Shown: piece after piece, positions 7,851 to 16,917 of the stretch | How positions within the stretch are numbered: the first letter of the stretch is position 1 | Layout: every line of letters starts with the position of its first letter | From: JAMLHH01 sp037189845 | GTDB lineage: Bacteria; Bacteroidota; Bacteroidia; Chitinophagales; JADIYW01 | DNA: 64,000 nucleotides | NCBI GenBank assembly: GCA_037189845.1 | Contig: JBBCIS010000009.1 | Location: forward strand, 62,001-126,000 | Direction of reading: 5' to 3' | Program-made: the position numbers and the translations under genes | The notes under the pieces: generated by a model | Told to the model about the DNA's origin: nothing | What the model saw: only the letters and a program-made list of their open reading frames with translations | The model's database searches: none

Positions 7851-8584
7851 ATATGATTGATCCGAAATTATATTATTTGCTCATCAATCTGGGATGTATT
7901 TCGATTCCATTGATTTTCAGCTTCCATCCGTGGCTGAAATTCTACAGGAATTGGAAAGCATTGTTTGCAGGTATCATTGCGATGATGCTGATATTTATTC
8001 CGTGGGATATTTACTTCACCAAAATCGGAGTATGGGGCTTCAATGATGAGTATATTTCCGGAATTTATCTTTTTAATCTACCAATAGAAGAATGGCTGTT
8101 TTTTATCTGCATTCCCTATGCTTGTCTTTTCACTTATCACTGTGCTAAATTTTTCACAAAAGGAAAAAAGCTGCCTGATATATTACATCTAATTGCGTGG
8201 ATAACAGCTATTATTTGTGGTCTGACAGCAATCCTGCATCATGATAAATTATACACATTTTTTGCTCATTTCTTTTGCTGTATTCTTCTTCTGTACCACC
8301 TTATTATCAGAAAGAGTAATTATCTCAAGCTTTTTATGCTTACCTTTTTGGTGTTACTACTACCTTTTGTTATTTCAAATGGATTTTTAACAGGAGTTCA
8401 CTTTTGGGAATATCCATTTATTAATACGGATGTAGAAAATATTACTGAGAAAATAGTCTGGTACAACAATACTGAAAATCTTGGGATACGAATTTTCACC
8501 ATGCCGCTGGATGATATATCATATGGTCTTACAATGCTGCTTCTGGTTACCACTGTATACGAAACCTTTATTGAACAAAACTAA
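7847..8584 (+). CDS. crtYcd: Lycopene beta-cyclase, CrtYcd (CarR-like) membrane type
   Basis: The ATG at 7847 overlaps the crtZ stop, giving 245 residues; an earlier in-frame ATG at 7781 lies inside crtZ and is unlikely. The protein is almost entirely membrane helices. It contains two copies of the lycopene cyclase repeat. The first carries LPIEEWLFFICIPYACLF and the second MPLDDISYGLTMLLL, corresponding to the fused CrtYc and CrtYd halves. It closes the ends of lycopene to beta-rings. Fused heterodimer-type cyclases are common in Bacteroidota. Confidence 0.88.
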   Translation: MNMIDPKLYYLLINLGCISIPLIFSFHPWLKFYRNWKALFAGIIAMMLIFIPWDIYFTKIGVWGFNDEYISGIYLFNLPIEEWLFFICIPYACLFTYHCAKFFTKGKKLPDILHLIAWITAIICGLTAILHHDKLYTFFAHFFCCILLLYHLIIRKSNYLKLFMLTFLVLLLPFVISNGFLTGVHFWEYPFINTDVENITEKIVWYNNTENLGIRIFTMPLDDISYGLTMLLLVTTVYETFIEQN

Positions 8585-8595
8585 AAACTGAATTC

Positions 8596-9021
8596 ATGAG
8601 AATATGGTCTTTACACCCCAAATATTTAGATACCAAAGGACTGGTAGCATTATGGAGAGAAACATTGCTTGCCAAACATGTGCTGGAAGGAAAAACCAAA
8701 GGCTATACGAACCACCCTCAACTTGACAGGTTTAAATCATCACCTTCGCCACTGGATGCTATCAATCAATATCTGCATGAAATTTATCAGGAAGCGCAAT
8801 CCCGCGGATACAGCTTTGATGCAAGTAAATTCAATGATTATACTCCTGTAACAATGACAGTGAATAGTGGTCAACTTTTATATGAAGTCGAACATTTGCT
8901 GGACAAGCTGCTTATCAGAGATATTAATAGATTTAATACGCTCAGACTTCAACACGATTTCGACACTCATCCGCTATTTGAAATAATAGACGGAGAAATT
9001 GAAAAGTGGGAAATAGTATAA
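8596..9021 (+). CDS. Pyrimidine-dimer DNA glycosylase (T4 endonuclease V-like) family protein
   Basis: 141 residues. The N-terminus MRIWSLHPKYLDTKGLVALWRETLLA and the following GKTKGYTNHPQLDRF are typical of bacterial members of the endonuclease V / Pyr_excise family. Glu22 in LWRE aligns by position with the catalytic Glu23 of the T4 enzyme. The family excises UV-induced cyclobutane dimers. The gene starts 11 bp after the cyclase stop and so belongs to the carotenoid operon, which fits a photoprotection regulon. Many bacterial members are untested, so activity is an inference. Confidence 0.75.
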   Translation: MRIWSLHPKYLDTKGLVALWRETLLAKHVLEGKTKGYTNHPQLDRFKSSPSPLDAINQYLHEIYQEAQSRGYSFDASKFNDYTPVTMTVNSGQLLYEVEHLLDKLLIRDINRFNTLRLQHDFDTHPLFEIIDGEIEKWEIV

Positions 9022-9063
9022 ATATTTTAATTACATTTCTAATACAATATCAACTGGCAATAT

Positions 9064-10368
9064 ATGAGAAAACTGACGCTTTTACTGCTTATCTCCTGTT
9101 TAGTATTTGGCTGTAAAAAGGATAAAGAAGAACAGACCTCCGTAGTAAATACTCCCAAAGAAAAATTACCTATAGTAATGGTACACGGCTTTCTTGCCAG
9201 CGGAGATACTTACGAAAAGCAAATGCTGAGGTTTGCATCAAATGGCTATACTATGGATCAATTGTATGCATTCAACTGGAATTCTTTGAATTTAAGTGCC
9301 GACAAAGAGAAAGATCTGGATGATTTTATCAATGAGGTGCTACAGAAAACGAGTGCTGCTCAGGTAGATCTGGTAGGACATTCGGCCGGTGGTAATTCTG
9401 TGTACGAATATTGCAAGCAGGATGCACGTGCAAAAAAAATCAGAAATGTAGTTCAGCTTGCAGGATTTATACAACCGGGCCAGGCTGGAAGCTCCAAAAC
9501 GAGAATACCAACTTTAAATATATTTTCCCCAAGTGATAAAATTGTAGCGCTGGGAGGAAAAATCAATGGAGCTATCAATATCAGCTTACCTAAAAAAGAC
9601 CATTATCAGGTAGCTACTTCTGCAGAAACATTTGCAGCTATGTATAAAATGTTTACAGGTGAAGAACCTGCTACAACAGATATTATCCCTAAAGAAAATC
9701 CAACTATTTCCGGAAATGTGCTGAGCTTCGGGGAAAATATTTCAGGAGCAGGAGCTACTTTGGAAATCTATGAAGTCTTTCCCGAAAATGGTCTGAGAAA
9801 AAACACCACACCGGATTTTACATTCACTATCAATGATAAAAATGAGTGGGGGCCAATCCAGGTAAAATCAGGTGCGTATTATGAATTCAGAGTTTCAACA
9901 GGAAAAACCAATGACAGACCTGTCCATTACTACAGAGAACCATTTGTCAGAGATAATAAAAATGTAGTTATTCGCTACTATCCGCCTACAGGATCTTTAG
10001 CATCTTTGTTTCTGACGAATCTCCCCAACGATGACAACAGAGCTGTCAATACATTTTTCGGTGCATCTGAAGCAGTGATTTTTAAACGTGACGTGCTGAA
10101 AGTCAACGATGTGGAATTATCCAACAACAAACTGGCATCAGAGGCTAATACGACGATCGCCATGTTTATGTATGACGAAAATAACAATCAGATTTCCGAT
10201 GAACGCCCCATCAGCACATTTTCGGTATTCCCATTTCTGGCAGGTGTAGATTTACATTTTCCGGTGGGTGACGGGGCTCATTCAAAATTTGAATACAATG
10301 GCAGAATTCTTCATGTTCCCAACTGGCCATCAGCTACAGAAGGTGTATCTATAGCAGTGTTTGATTAA
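9064..10368 (+). CDS. Alpha/beta-hydrolase (lipase-like) lipoprotein
   Basis: 434 residues. A lipoprotein signal ends in VFGC (C17) followed by KKDKEE. The hydrolase domain covers about residues 34-200 with the oxyanion HGF (41-43) and nucleophile GHSAGG (S107). The remainder, about 215-434, is beta-rich and resembles carbohydrate-binding or Ig-like modules seen in bacterial triacylglycerol lipases. It probably hydrolyses esters at the cell surface. It starts 42 bp after the UV-glycosylase gene and may be read through from the crt operon. Its stop lies 1 bp from the stop of the convergent neighbour, leaving no room for separate terminators. Confidence 0.75.
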   Translation: MRKLTLLLLISCLVFGCKKDKEEQTSVVNTPKEKLPIVMVHGFLASGDTYEKQMLRFASNGYTMDQLYAFNWNSLNLSADKEKDLDDFINEVLQKTSAAQVDLVGHSAGGNSVYEYCKQDARAKKIRNVVQLAGFIQPGQAGSSKTRIPTLNIFSPSDKIVALGGKINGAINISLPKKDHYQVATSAETFAAMYKMFTGEEPATTDIIPKENPTISGNVLSFGENISGAGATLEIYEVFPENGLRKNTTPDFTFTINDKNEWGPIQVKSGAYYEFRVSTGKTNDRPVHYYREPFVRDNKNVVIRYYPPTGSLASLFLTNLPNDDNRAVNTFFGASEAVIFKRDVLKVNDVELSNNKLASEANTTIAMFMYDENNNQISDERPISTFSVFPFLAGVDLHFPVGDGAHSKFEYNGRILHVPNWPSATEGVSIAVFD

Positions 10369-10369
10369 A

Positions 10370-11356
10370 TTACATTTTCACTTTCAGGAGATAATCTCCA
10401 TACACCTGAGAGATGTACAGATAACCATTATAAATCAGACCTGTTGAGCCTCCACTGATTTCGTAGCCGCCATTTTTATAGATCAAATTGCTTTGTCCCG
10501 TTTCACTGTCAATGGAATAAATCCACGACGGTGAATGAGATTTTTCATTGGTAGAATGCTTGACAAAAGCTATTTCATCAGGATGGACAGCCACTATCAA
10601 TTTATTTCCAGACCAACGCAGATTATCCATTCCATTCACACTGCTCAGCTTATATTTATTGGTCAATGAACCGTCCGGCTGAATATCATACCTAAACAGG
10701 GCATTATTTCGGGTAGTCGCCATATATAGTTGTTGGCCTTTTAGCTCCAGACCGTTAGGGAATGCTAATTTTTCATCTACATATTTACAATTACCGCTTG
10801 CATCGCAATGAACCAAAGAGCCGCCATGTTTATTAAAAAGCTGCTCATAAATCATATCATCGCTGCCCATATCATTGGTGAAGTAAAAGCTGCCATTGGG
10901 TAATGCACATATCTCATTAGGTGAAATCAAAAGCTTATGCCTGTATTCTCTTTGAAAGTGTAATTCATCACCTTTTACCTCATACACCAAAACAGAATTT
11001 AGCTGAGCATCATCTTTGTAGTGATTGACGATATACAATGATTTTTTACCTCCTACTGTCTGCAGATAAAAGCCATGCGGATGAAATCTCAGAGATTCGG
11101 GTTCGGATTTTCTTGTCAGAACTGTTGTCTTCTTCGTAGCAGGGTCCAATGCAACAATTTCTGCAAAAACAGGTTGTCCTTCCCTGCGTTCATCACAGCT
11201 GACAAGTATTCTGTTTTCATCCAGAAAGATATCCTCAGGACCTCTTCCAACAATAATTCTTTCTAATTCGGGATCATTATCCATCTCCTTTTTGCATGCG
11301 GAGATGATTCCACTCCCGATGAACAGAGTGAAAAGTAAAAAAATGCGCGTGTTCAT
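10370..11356 (-). CDS. Paraoxonase/arylesterase-like beta-propeller lipoprotein
   Basis: 328 residues. A lipobox (IISAC, C21) follows a short signal peptide. The body is a six-bladed propeller of the SMP-30/paraoxonase superfamily. SPNEICALPNGSFYFTNDMGSDD, FPNGLELKGQQLYMATT and SVNGMDNLRWSGNKLIVAVHP correspond to the calcium-binding Asn/Asp stretches of paraoxonases. A lactonase or arylesterase activity at the envelope is likely, with substrate unknown. Upstream, TTAAACAA (11366-11373) and TTAAATAA (11380-11387) resemble half-sites of the carotenoid operator but are arranged as a direct repeat. Confidence 0.72.
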   Translation of the reverse strand: MNTRIFLLFTLFIGSGIISACKKEMDNDPELERIIVGRGPEDIFLDENRILVSCDERREGQPVFAEIVALDPATKKTTVLTRKSEPESLRFHPHGFYLQTVGGKKSLYIVNHYKDDAQLNSVLVYEVKGDELHFQREYRHKLLISPNEICALPNGSFYFTNDMGSDDMIYEQLFNKHGGSLVHCDASGNCKYVDEKLAFPNGLELKGQQLYMATTRNNALFRYDIQPDGSLTNKYKLSSVNGMDNLRWSGNKLIVAVHPDEIAFVKHSTNEKSHSPSWIYSIDSETGQSNLIYKNGGYEISGGSTGLIYNGYLYISQVYGDYLLKVKM

Positions 11357-11496
11357 TTAATGAAATTAAACAAAACACATTAAATAAATCGCAAATTTTA
11401 AAGCAATAAAAAATTTAATTTCAGAGGTAAATTCTTTTTCAGCAAAGCTATACTTCAATAGATTGACTCACAATATGTTACCTAATACCCTTCAGA

Positions 11497-12069
11497 TCAG
11501 CCTAATCGTTTCATCAGCATATCATCCAATAATCTGACCAAATGTACCGGCTGATATTTTCTCCAGACTACATCAGAGAATCTGTCGTGCAGGTAAATGT
11601 AATGATGAATATCTCCGTTCAGCATTTCATCCATGACATGTTTTTTGAAATTGAGCGCGATGATCCAGCCTCCTTCACTGACCACATCGTCATTCCATTC
11701 CTCATAGTAGGAACTGTCCGAAAAGTGAAAATTCATTACATTCTCTCCGATCAGTACAAACTTATTGATGCCTGCTCCCAGCATGACATCAATAATATCT
11801 CTTTTTAGAAACATGATATCGTTGCCAATTGCGTCATTCCATTCGCCTATAAATTCAATAATTGCAAACTGATTTCTGTAATCAGCAAAAATTACTTTCA
11901 GATATAAAGTGGCTGAACCAAATTCATCCCATTGCGGATGAATGTAATAGTTGTAAACGGTCTGGGAATACTCAAATTCACTACTTTGCCTGCCATAAAA
12001 CGGAGAACGTTCATCTTCTTCGGCGATATACCTGTCTCTCCATTTCCAAAAAGGTTCTATATCATGCAT
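11497..12069 (-). CDS. Conserved hypothetical protein
   Basis: 190 residues, no signal peptide or membrane segment, rich in aromatic and acidic residues (SEFEYSQTVYNYYIHPQWDEFGS). I do not recognise a named domain. The spacing (5 bp after the BadF-type kinase stop, same strand) indicates a shared transcript. The predicted alpha/beta pattern with a long central sheet suggests a small soluble cytoplasmic protein. Function unknown. Confidence 0.7.
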   Translation of the reverse strand: MHDIEPFWKWRDRYIAEEDERSPFYGRQSSEFEYSQTVYNYYIHPQWDEFGSATLYLKVIFADYRNQFAIIEFIGEWNDAIGNDIMFLKRDIIDVMLGAGINKFVLIGENVMNFHFSDSSYYEEWNDDVVSEGGWIIALNFKKHVMDEMLNGDIHHYIYLHDRFSDVVWRKYQPVHLVRLLDDMLMKRLG

Positions 12070-12074
12070 TCAGG

Positions 12075-12944
12075 TTAGTGTAGATGTTGTTTTGATTTAT
12101 GAAGATAATATCTGACAATATGCTCAATAGGTTTCTGTACAATATTTCCTACTTTAATGCCTAACGGTAATGCCGCATTTCTCAGCTCCTGCTCAAAGTG
12201 TGTGGCTATTGATCCGATAAAATGTACAGGATAAGTCTGATGTTCAGGGAAAATCTGAATATTATGTCTGAAAAAATCTGTGAACACATACCTCAGGATT
12301 TTATGCATATACGGTAGATGCTTAAAGCCTTCTACTTCTTTAGTAATAGAAGCTAAATATGTGTTGGCATTGGGTCTTTGATATACATTGTAAAGAATGA
12401 TGTCTTTGTCCAGACCCAGATCTTTTTCCAGATGGTTCTGCAATTCGTAAGGCAATTCTTTATACAGGAAATCTCTCAGAATAATTTTACCAATCTGTGC
12501 TCCACTCCCTTCGTCTCCCAGAATATAACCAACTCCCAGGCTACCTTTTGGCGGAACAATATCTTTACCATCATAAAATACGGCATTCGATCCTGTTCCT
12601 AAAATGCATGAAAATCCCGGATCATCCCCACAGGTAGCAATCACGGCAGCTTGCATATCATGGTCTACTTCGATGGCAGCATTCTTAAAAACTTCTTCCA
12701 GGATATTTTTAATCACACCTCTCCTTTCTTCAGAAGAACATCCCGCACCGAAATAGTGTAAATCTGTTACTTCGGCAACAGATTCGTCATTCCTGAATGT
12801 ATGATGAATCTGCTCTCTGATAAAGTCTTCCTTTTGTACAATAGGATTAAAACCCACAGTAGACACCATTTTGATCACACCCAACTCCGGTGTGCAAAAT
12901 ATCCAGTCTGTTTTAGTTGAGCCGCTGTCTGCAATTAAGAACAT
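12075..12944 (-). CDS. BadF/BadG/BcrA-type ATPase, N-acetylglucosamine-kinase-like
   Basis: 289 residues with the ASKHA fold. MFLIADSGSTKTDW is the phosphate-1 motif and ILGTGSNAVFYDG the phosphate-2 motif. GSLGVGYILGDEGSGAQIG is the substrate/adenosine region typical of bacterial GlcNAc-kinase-like members. It likely phosphorylates an amino sugar released by cell-wall recycling. It is followed by the hypothetical gene 5 bp downstream. Substrate is inferred from family only. Confidence 0.8.
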   Translation of the reverse strand: MFLIADSGSTKTDWIFCTPELGVIKMVSTVGFNPIVQKEDFIREQIHHTFRNDESVAEVTDLHYFGAGCSSEERRGVIKNILEEVFKNAAIEVDHDMQAAVIATCGDDPGFSCILGTGSNAVFYDGKDIVPPKGSLGVGYILGDEGSGAQIGKIILRDFLYKELPYELQNHLEKDLGLDKDIILYNVYQRPNANTYLASITKEVEGFKHLPYMHKILRYVFTDFFRHNIQIFPEHQTYPVHFIGSIATHFEQELRNAALPLGIKVGNIVQKPIEHIVRYYLHKSKQHLH

Positions 12945-13025
12945 AATTGTAAAAGTAATAAGTTGCCGGACATTTTAGACTTTTGAACGGGGAAAATCAT
13001 TCTCAGATTCGTCTCCGGATTCACC

Positions 13026-13481
13026 TTATTCAAACAAATCCAGAATCTGCTGCGTGCTGTTTTTAGTATCTACTTTTTTGATTACGTGGGAGATGATTCC
13101 TTCTTCGTTGACCACAAAAGTCGTTCTGTGAATACCATCGAATTCTTTACCCATAAATTTTTTAGGTCCCCAAACACCAAATGCATTTGCCAAAGCTTTG
13201 TCTGTGTCTGCAATCAATGTAAATGGTAAATCGTGCTTACCAATAAACTTCTGATGTTTTTTTTCATCATCAGGACTGATACCTACCACTACAAATCCTT
13301 TATTTGTTAGAGATTCATAATTGTCTCTGAAATTGCAAGCCTCTGCGGTACAACCCGGAGTGTCATCTTTAGGGTAGAAATAAACAATTGTCTTTTTCCC
13401 TTTGAACTGCGTAAGATTTACGGGCGTTCCATTCTGATCATTGACCGTAATATCCGGTACTTTTGCTCCTGCTTCTAACAT
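13026..13481 (-). CDS. bcp: Thioredoxin-dependent thiol peroxidase (peroxiredoxin Q)
   Basis: 151 residues. The peroxidatic Cys44 is in PKDDTPGCTAEACNFRD, with Cys49 as the likely resolving residue five positions later, the BCP/PrxQ arrangement. It reduces H2O2 and organic hydroperoxides in the cytoplasm using thioredoxin. Its start lies 3 bp after the stop of the M23 peptidase gene, so the two are in one operon. Confidence 0.95.
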   Translation of the reverse strand: MLEAGAKVPDITVNDQNGTPVNLTQFKGKKTIVYFYPKDDTPGCTAEACNFRDNYESLTNKGFVVVGISPDDEKKHQKFIGKHDLPFTLIADTDKALANAFGVWGPKKFMGKEFDGIHRTTFVVNEEGIISHVIKKVDTKNSTQQILDLFE

Positions 13482-13484
13482 AAT

Positions 13485-15185
13485 TTATCTTTTAAACTTA
13501 ACCTTGGATTCATTCATATTGTTTTTCATATCTGTGACCCTCAGCAATAATTCATGTTCTCCCGGAGAAATTTTATCAAACTGATGGGTGAGCAAAGCAT
13601 TTTTGGCATCATACTCAAACAGCACCCACTTGCCATCAATATATCCTGCATAAGATTTGATTCCACTGAGGTTATCTGAAATCTTCACCTGAATGCTTTT
13701 ACCTGAAAACGCCTGATTACTATAATTGAGCAACCTGATTTCCGGTGCAATGGTATCTACATCCAGAAACAATTCAGCAGCTTCCGATATCTGTGCTACC
13801 CATGCTGTACTGTCCGATTTTACTGTAATAGCTTTTTTGTTGCTTTTATAATTCTCACCTATCAGCACCACTTTTTCTTTCAGCGAATCCGGCACATCCG
13901 ATTCGTGTATTTTTATTTCCAGACTTTTATGAATGGGATACAATTCATTTCTGAACAGATAATAGGTTTTGCTGTACGGGCTTTTACTTTTGTTGAGCAC
14001 ATTAACCTTATCAGGAATCAAATCGTAAAAAGATTCTTTTGACCAGAATATGGTTGCTCCGGCTAGCTTTTTGCTTCCTGCCGCCAACTGATTGGATAAA
14101 TAAACAATTGAATCCTTTTTGCTTTCTATCCCTTTTACACTAAAAATGGCTTTGGATGTATTTCCATGAAAATCTATCAGGTGTATTTCAATCTTTTTCT
14201 CTTCTCCGGCCTTTACATTGATTTTTCCATTTGCAGGAGAATTCAGATACGGAGAAGATTCCAGGTTACCCGGCAGCCAGGTCGCCAGATAAAAATCTTT
14301 TCCGGTCTTTACTTTATCGCAATAATCTATCATTGCGTGAGTGTATTTCGTCAGACCAAAATCTATCGTATCCATTCTTCGGGAGAAAACCAACTGTTCG
14401 TTCACCATCATTTTCATTGCGGGAATGCCATTTTTATTTTCAGGAGTTAAATCCTGGCGATCAAATGCATGTACCGCAAAAATTAAATCTCCTGCCGGTA
14501 CATTCGTAACTTCTCCTGTCCATATCTGAGCGGATTGATTTTTTAGCGACACCGAAATTCCTTTAGTGTCATAAAAGCTGTTTTGAACCGGATAAATTTT
14601 TAATTCACCAATGACCGGAGCTTTTTTATCTATTATCTTAAAACCAAAAGCCATAGGATTCAATACTTTTTCACTATAAGTTTCTCTGACTTCAAAATGA
14701 AGATGTGGTCCTGCGCTTCCTCCTGTATTTCCTGAAAATGCAATCTGTTCGCCCCGTTTAAAAGCAAATCTTTTATCAGCCAAAATAGTATCTATCTCAA
14801 AGGATTCTTTTTCATACTGGATACCTTTCACCCACTCTGCTACAGGGCCAACAAACTTGTCCAGATGACCATACACAGTCGTCAAACCGCATGGATGGCT
14901 CACATACAGCGCATTACCATAACCTGTAGCGCTCACTTTAATTCTGGAAATATATCCCTCTTCTGCTGATCTCACTTTCCAGCCAATCTGACCATTGGTT
15001 TTCAAATCTAGTCCGGCATGATAATGATTGGGACGTGGTTCTCCAAAAGTCCCGCTGACATACATCTCTCCATCCAACGGAGCCTGAAAATCACAGGTGA
15101 TCATAAACATCTCAGTTTTGATATTCTGAGCGAACATCACCTGTCCCAAGAAGAAAAAGCTGATAAAAAAAGTCAGATAGCTCAT
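13485..15185 (-). CDS. M23 family metallopeptidase (LytM-like), exported
   Basis: 566 residues with an N-terminal signal peptide ending near FAQ. Residues 45-170 hold the M23 zinc site: HYHAGLD (H56, D60), YGHLD (H107) and GPHLHFEV (H161, H163), so it is predicted to be catalytically intact. The family cuts peptidoglycan cross-bridges or stems. The remaining 400 residues are beta-sandwich-like and have no recognised catalytic motif; such long C-terminal regions are common in Bacteroidota M23 proteins. It is the first gene of an operon with bcp. Confidence 0.88.
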   Translation of the reverse strand: MSYLTFFISFFFLGQVMFAQNIKTEMFMITCDFQAPLDGEMYVSGTFGEPRPNHYHAGLDLKTNGQIGWKVRSAEEGYISRIKVSATGYGNALYVSHPCGLTTVYGHLDKFVGPVAEWVKGIQYEKESFEIDTILADKRFAFKRGEQIAFSGNTGGSAGPHLHFEVRETYSEKVLNPMAFGFKIIDKKAPVIGELKIYPVQNSFYDTKGISVSLKNQSAQIWTGEVTNVPAGDLIFAVHAFDRQDLTPENKNGIPAMKMMVNEQLVFSRRMDTIDFGLTKYTHAMIDYCDKVKTGKDFYLATWLPGNLESSPYLNSPANGKINVKAGEEKKIEIHLIDFHGNTSKAIFSVKGIESKKDSIVYLSNQLAAGSKKLAGATIFWSKESFYDLIPDKVNVLNKSKSPYSKTYYLFRNELYPIHKSLEIKIHESDVPDSLKEKVVLIGENYKSNKKAITVKSDSTAWVAQISEAAELFLDVDTIAPEIRLLNYSNQAFSGKSIQVKISDNLSGIKSYAGYIDGKWVLFEYDAKNALLTHQFDKISPGEHELLLRVTDMKNNMNESKVKFKR

Positions 15186-15356
15186 GATATGGAAATTAGT
15201 GATTTTAATACAAAAATGGGAATTACGATTTTTGATATACGATTGACGATTTTGCTAACGCAGCAATGGGCAAGAATACAAATGACAATTGGCAAAATAG
15301 GATATGAAAAAGAAAATCTTAGTGACTTGGTATCTTAGTGGCAATACACTATAATA

Positions 15357-16637
15357 TCAATATACTTCTTCCAAAAGCCACTTCCAGACAGGAATGATTT
15401 CTATTGTTTTGCCTTTGATTTCCAAAATCCTTTCGGTATCACGAGTGATTATCTGCAATCTACCGCATTCCAGCACATTTGCGATTTTCAATAAAGCATT
15501 TACTTCCCGGTCAAAAGTTTCAGAGCTGCTATCCAAATCATAGCATATCTGTATGGCGGTAGTGATTTCAGGAATGTAAAAATCAACTTCTATATTTTTA
15601 TTGTAAAAGAAAACAGCATCTTCCCGCCCATATTTTCGCAATAATGTGATAGCTACCAGATTTTCGAGCAGTGATGTATTCCCATCTATCAAAAAAAGAT
15701 TTAAAAGTCCATTGTCAATGAAATAATATTTGGGCTTGGTCTCTTTTTCTACCAGCTTGTCTGCAATATTCCGGACAGGTGTAATCAGCCATGCATCTTT
15801 GGCATATTCCATATAATTAATAATGGTGCTCGTGCCTACTTTTGCTCCTGTAGAGGATACTATATTACTGATACGACTGAAAGAAATCGGCTGCTTGACA
15901 CTTTCTGCCAGCTTTTTAAACATAATTCTCAAAGCAAATGTATTGTCCACAGAATAGCGGACTGCAATATCTCCCAGATAGATTTTCTGGTATACACTTG
16001 TCAGATAATCTCTTTTCAGGGAAAGTGTAGCCCCCTCCGGAAAACCTCCGAAATAGAAATATTCGTTGAATTTCCGCAACATTTCGGCTTTGCCTTGTGT
16101 AGAAGCCAGCGATTTTTCAGAATAATCGACTTCATTGGCTTTTAGAAATTCTTTAAAACTATACGGATAAACCTCTACTTCTATATATCTGCCTCCAAGT
16201 ACTGTCTGAATATCTTTGCTCAGCATTTTGGCATTGCTACCTGTGATATAAACACGATATTTGGTATCCGCCAGACGACGGGCAAATTTCTCCCAACCTT
16301 CTATATTTTGAATTTCATCTAAAAAAAGAATGGGCTTTTTGCCATACAACTCCAAATGTATCTCTAAGAGCAGATTCAAATCCTCTACCGCCATTCCTGT
16401 CAGCCGCTCATCTTCAAAATTGATATACAGCAGCTCATCAGCAGATGTACCCTGTGCCAAAAGCTGTTGCATTCTCTGATACAGCAAAAAGGATTTGCCT
16501 GCACGACGTATCCCTACAAGTACATAATTGCCAAACTCTTCAAATGCAAAATTGCGGGGATTTACGTCAAATCTCATTATTTCAATACGGAAATCAGCGA
16601 GTACGTTTTTTATAGTTTCCTTATTAGGCTTTTTCAT
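15357..16637 (-). CDS. AAA ATPase of the AAA_14/DUF4143 family
   Basis: 426 residues. The N-terminal ATPase shows Walker A VGIRRAGKS (41-49), Walker B ILFLDEIQ (about 103-110) and sensor ITGSNAKM. The C-terminal DUF4143 part has a degraded restriction-endonuclease-like core: EVDFYIPE then AIQICYDL, where a catalytic Glu-x-Lys would be expected but Gln-Ile-Cys is found. These ATPases occur in many copies in Bacteroidota and their function is not established. The start codon at 16637 lies only 3 bp from the first of five dyad repeats (16641-16785), so the gene probably controls itself through that array. Signs of transfer: isolated single gene with its own repeat region. Confidence 0.88.
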   Translation of the reverse strand: MKKPNKETIKNVLADFRIEIMRFDVNPRNFAFEEFGNYVLVGIRRAGKSFLLYQRMQQLLAQGTSADELLYINFEDERLTGMAVEDLNLLLEIHLELYGKKPILFLDEIQNIEGWEKFARRLADTKYRVYITGSNAKMLSKDIQTVLGGRYIEVEVYPYSFKEFLKANEVDYSEKSLASTQGKAEMLRKFNEYFYFGGFPEGATLSLKRDYLTSVYQKIYLGDIAVRYSVDNTFALRIMFKKLAESVKQPISFSRISNIVSSTGAKVGTSTIINYMEYAKDAWLITPVRNIADKLVEKETKPKYYFIDNGLLNLFLIDGNTSLLENLVAITLLRKYGREDAVFFYNKNIEVDFYIPEITTAIQICYDLDSSSETFDREVNALLKIANVLECGRLQIITRDTERILEIKGKTIEIIPVWKWLLEEVY

Positions 16638-16640
16638 CTT

Positions 16641-16785
16641 ATCCTATTCACAAGATAAAAATAATCAATTTTCATCTTACTAACAAGACAAAAACACTAC
16701 TTTTCGTCTTATATACAGAACAAAAATATCATTTTTCATCCTATACATAGGACAAAAACTAACAAAAACATCTTATATACAGGAT
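16641..16785 (-). repeat. Five 16-bp dyad repeats with 32-33 bp spacing upstream of the DUF4143 ATPase
   Basis: Units start at 16641, 16674, 16706, 16738 and 16770. They read ATCCTATTCACAAGAT, ATCTTACTAACAAGAC, GTCTTATATACAGAAC, ATCCTATACATAGGAC and ATCTTATATACAGGAT. The consensus RTCYTATATACARGAY is a near palindrome, and every unit is followed on the plus strand by an A-run. Unit-to-unit distances are 33, 32, 32 and 32 bp, about three helical turns, so bound proteins would face one side of the DNA. No promoter motif is evident to me between units. An operator or iteron-like array for the adjacent ATPase is the simplest reading. Confidence 0.8.
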
Positions 16786-16917
16786 GAAATTAACGAAAAC
16801 AAGATTTTTTATTGTCAACTTCACTCCTACAGTCAACTTCCAAACAGCAAAATATTGACAAAAAAAAGGACTACCTCTTAGTTAAAGCAATCCTCCTATT
16901 ACAATCTGTAACTATTC

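Noticed and set aside
10368..10370. Convergent genes separated by one base as a sign of an annotation error
   Set aside because: Both proteins have intact C-termini with sensible strands; tight convergence is simply compact packing.
11366..11387. Carotenoid-type operator before the paraoxonase-like gene
   Set aside because: Half-sites TTAAACAA and TTAAATAA are in direct orientation 14 bp apart, and the second is imperfect, unlike the two inverted N16 sites.
15186..15356. Repeat-like CTTAGTGACTTGG string between the M23 peptidase and ATPase genes
   Set aside because: A single degenerate string without a second copy in the window.
16641..16785. Regular repeats considered as a CRISPR array
   Set aside because: Repeat units are 16-bp palindromes with equally AT-rich, non-unique spacers and no cas genes nearby.
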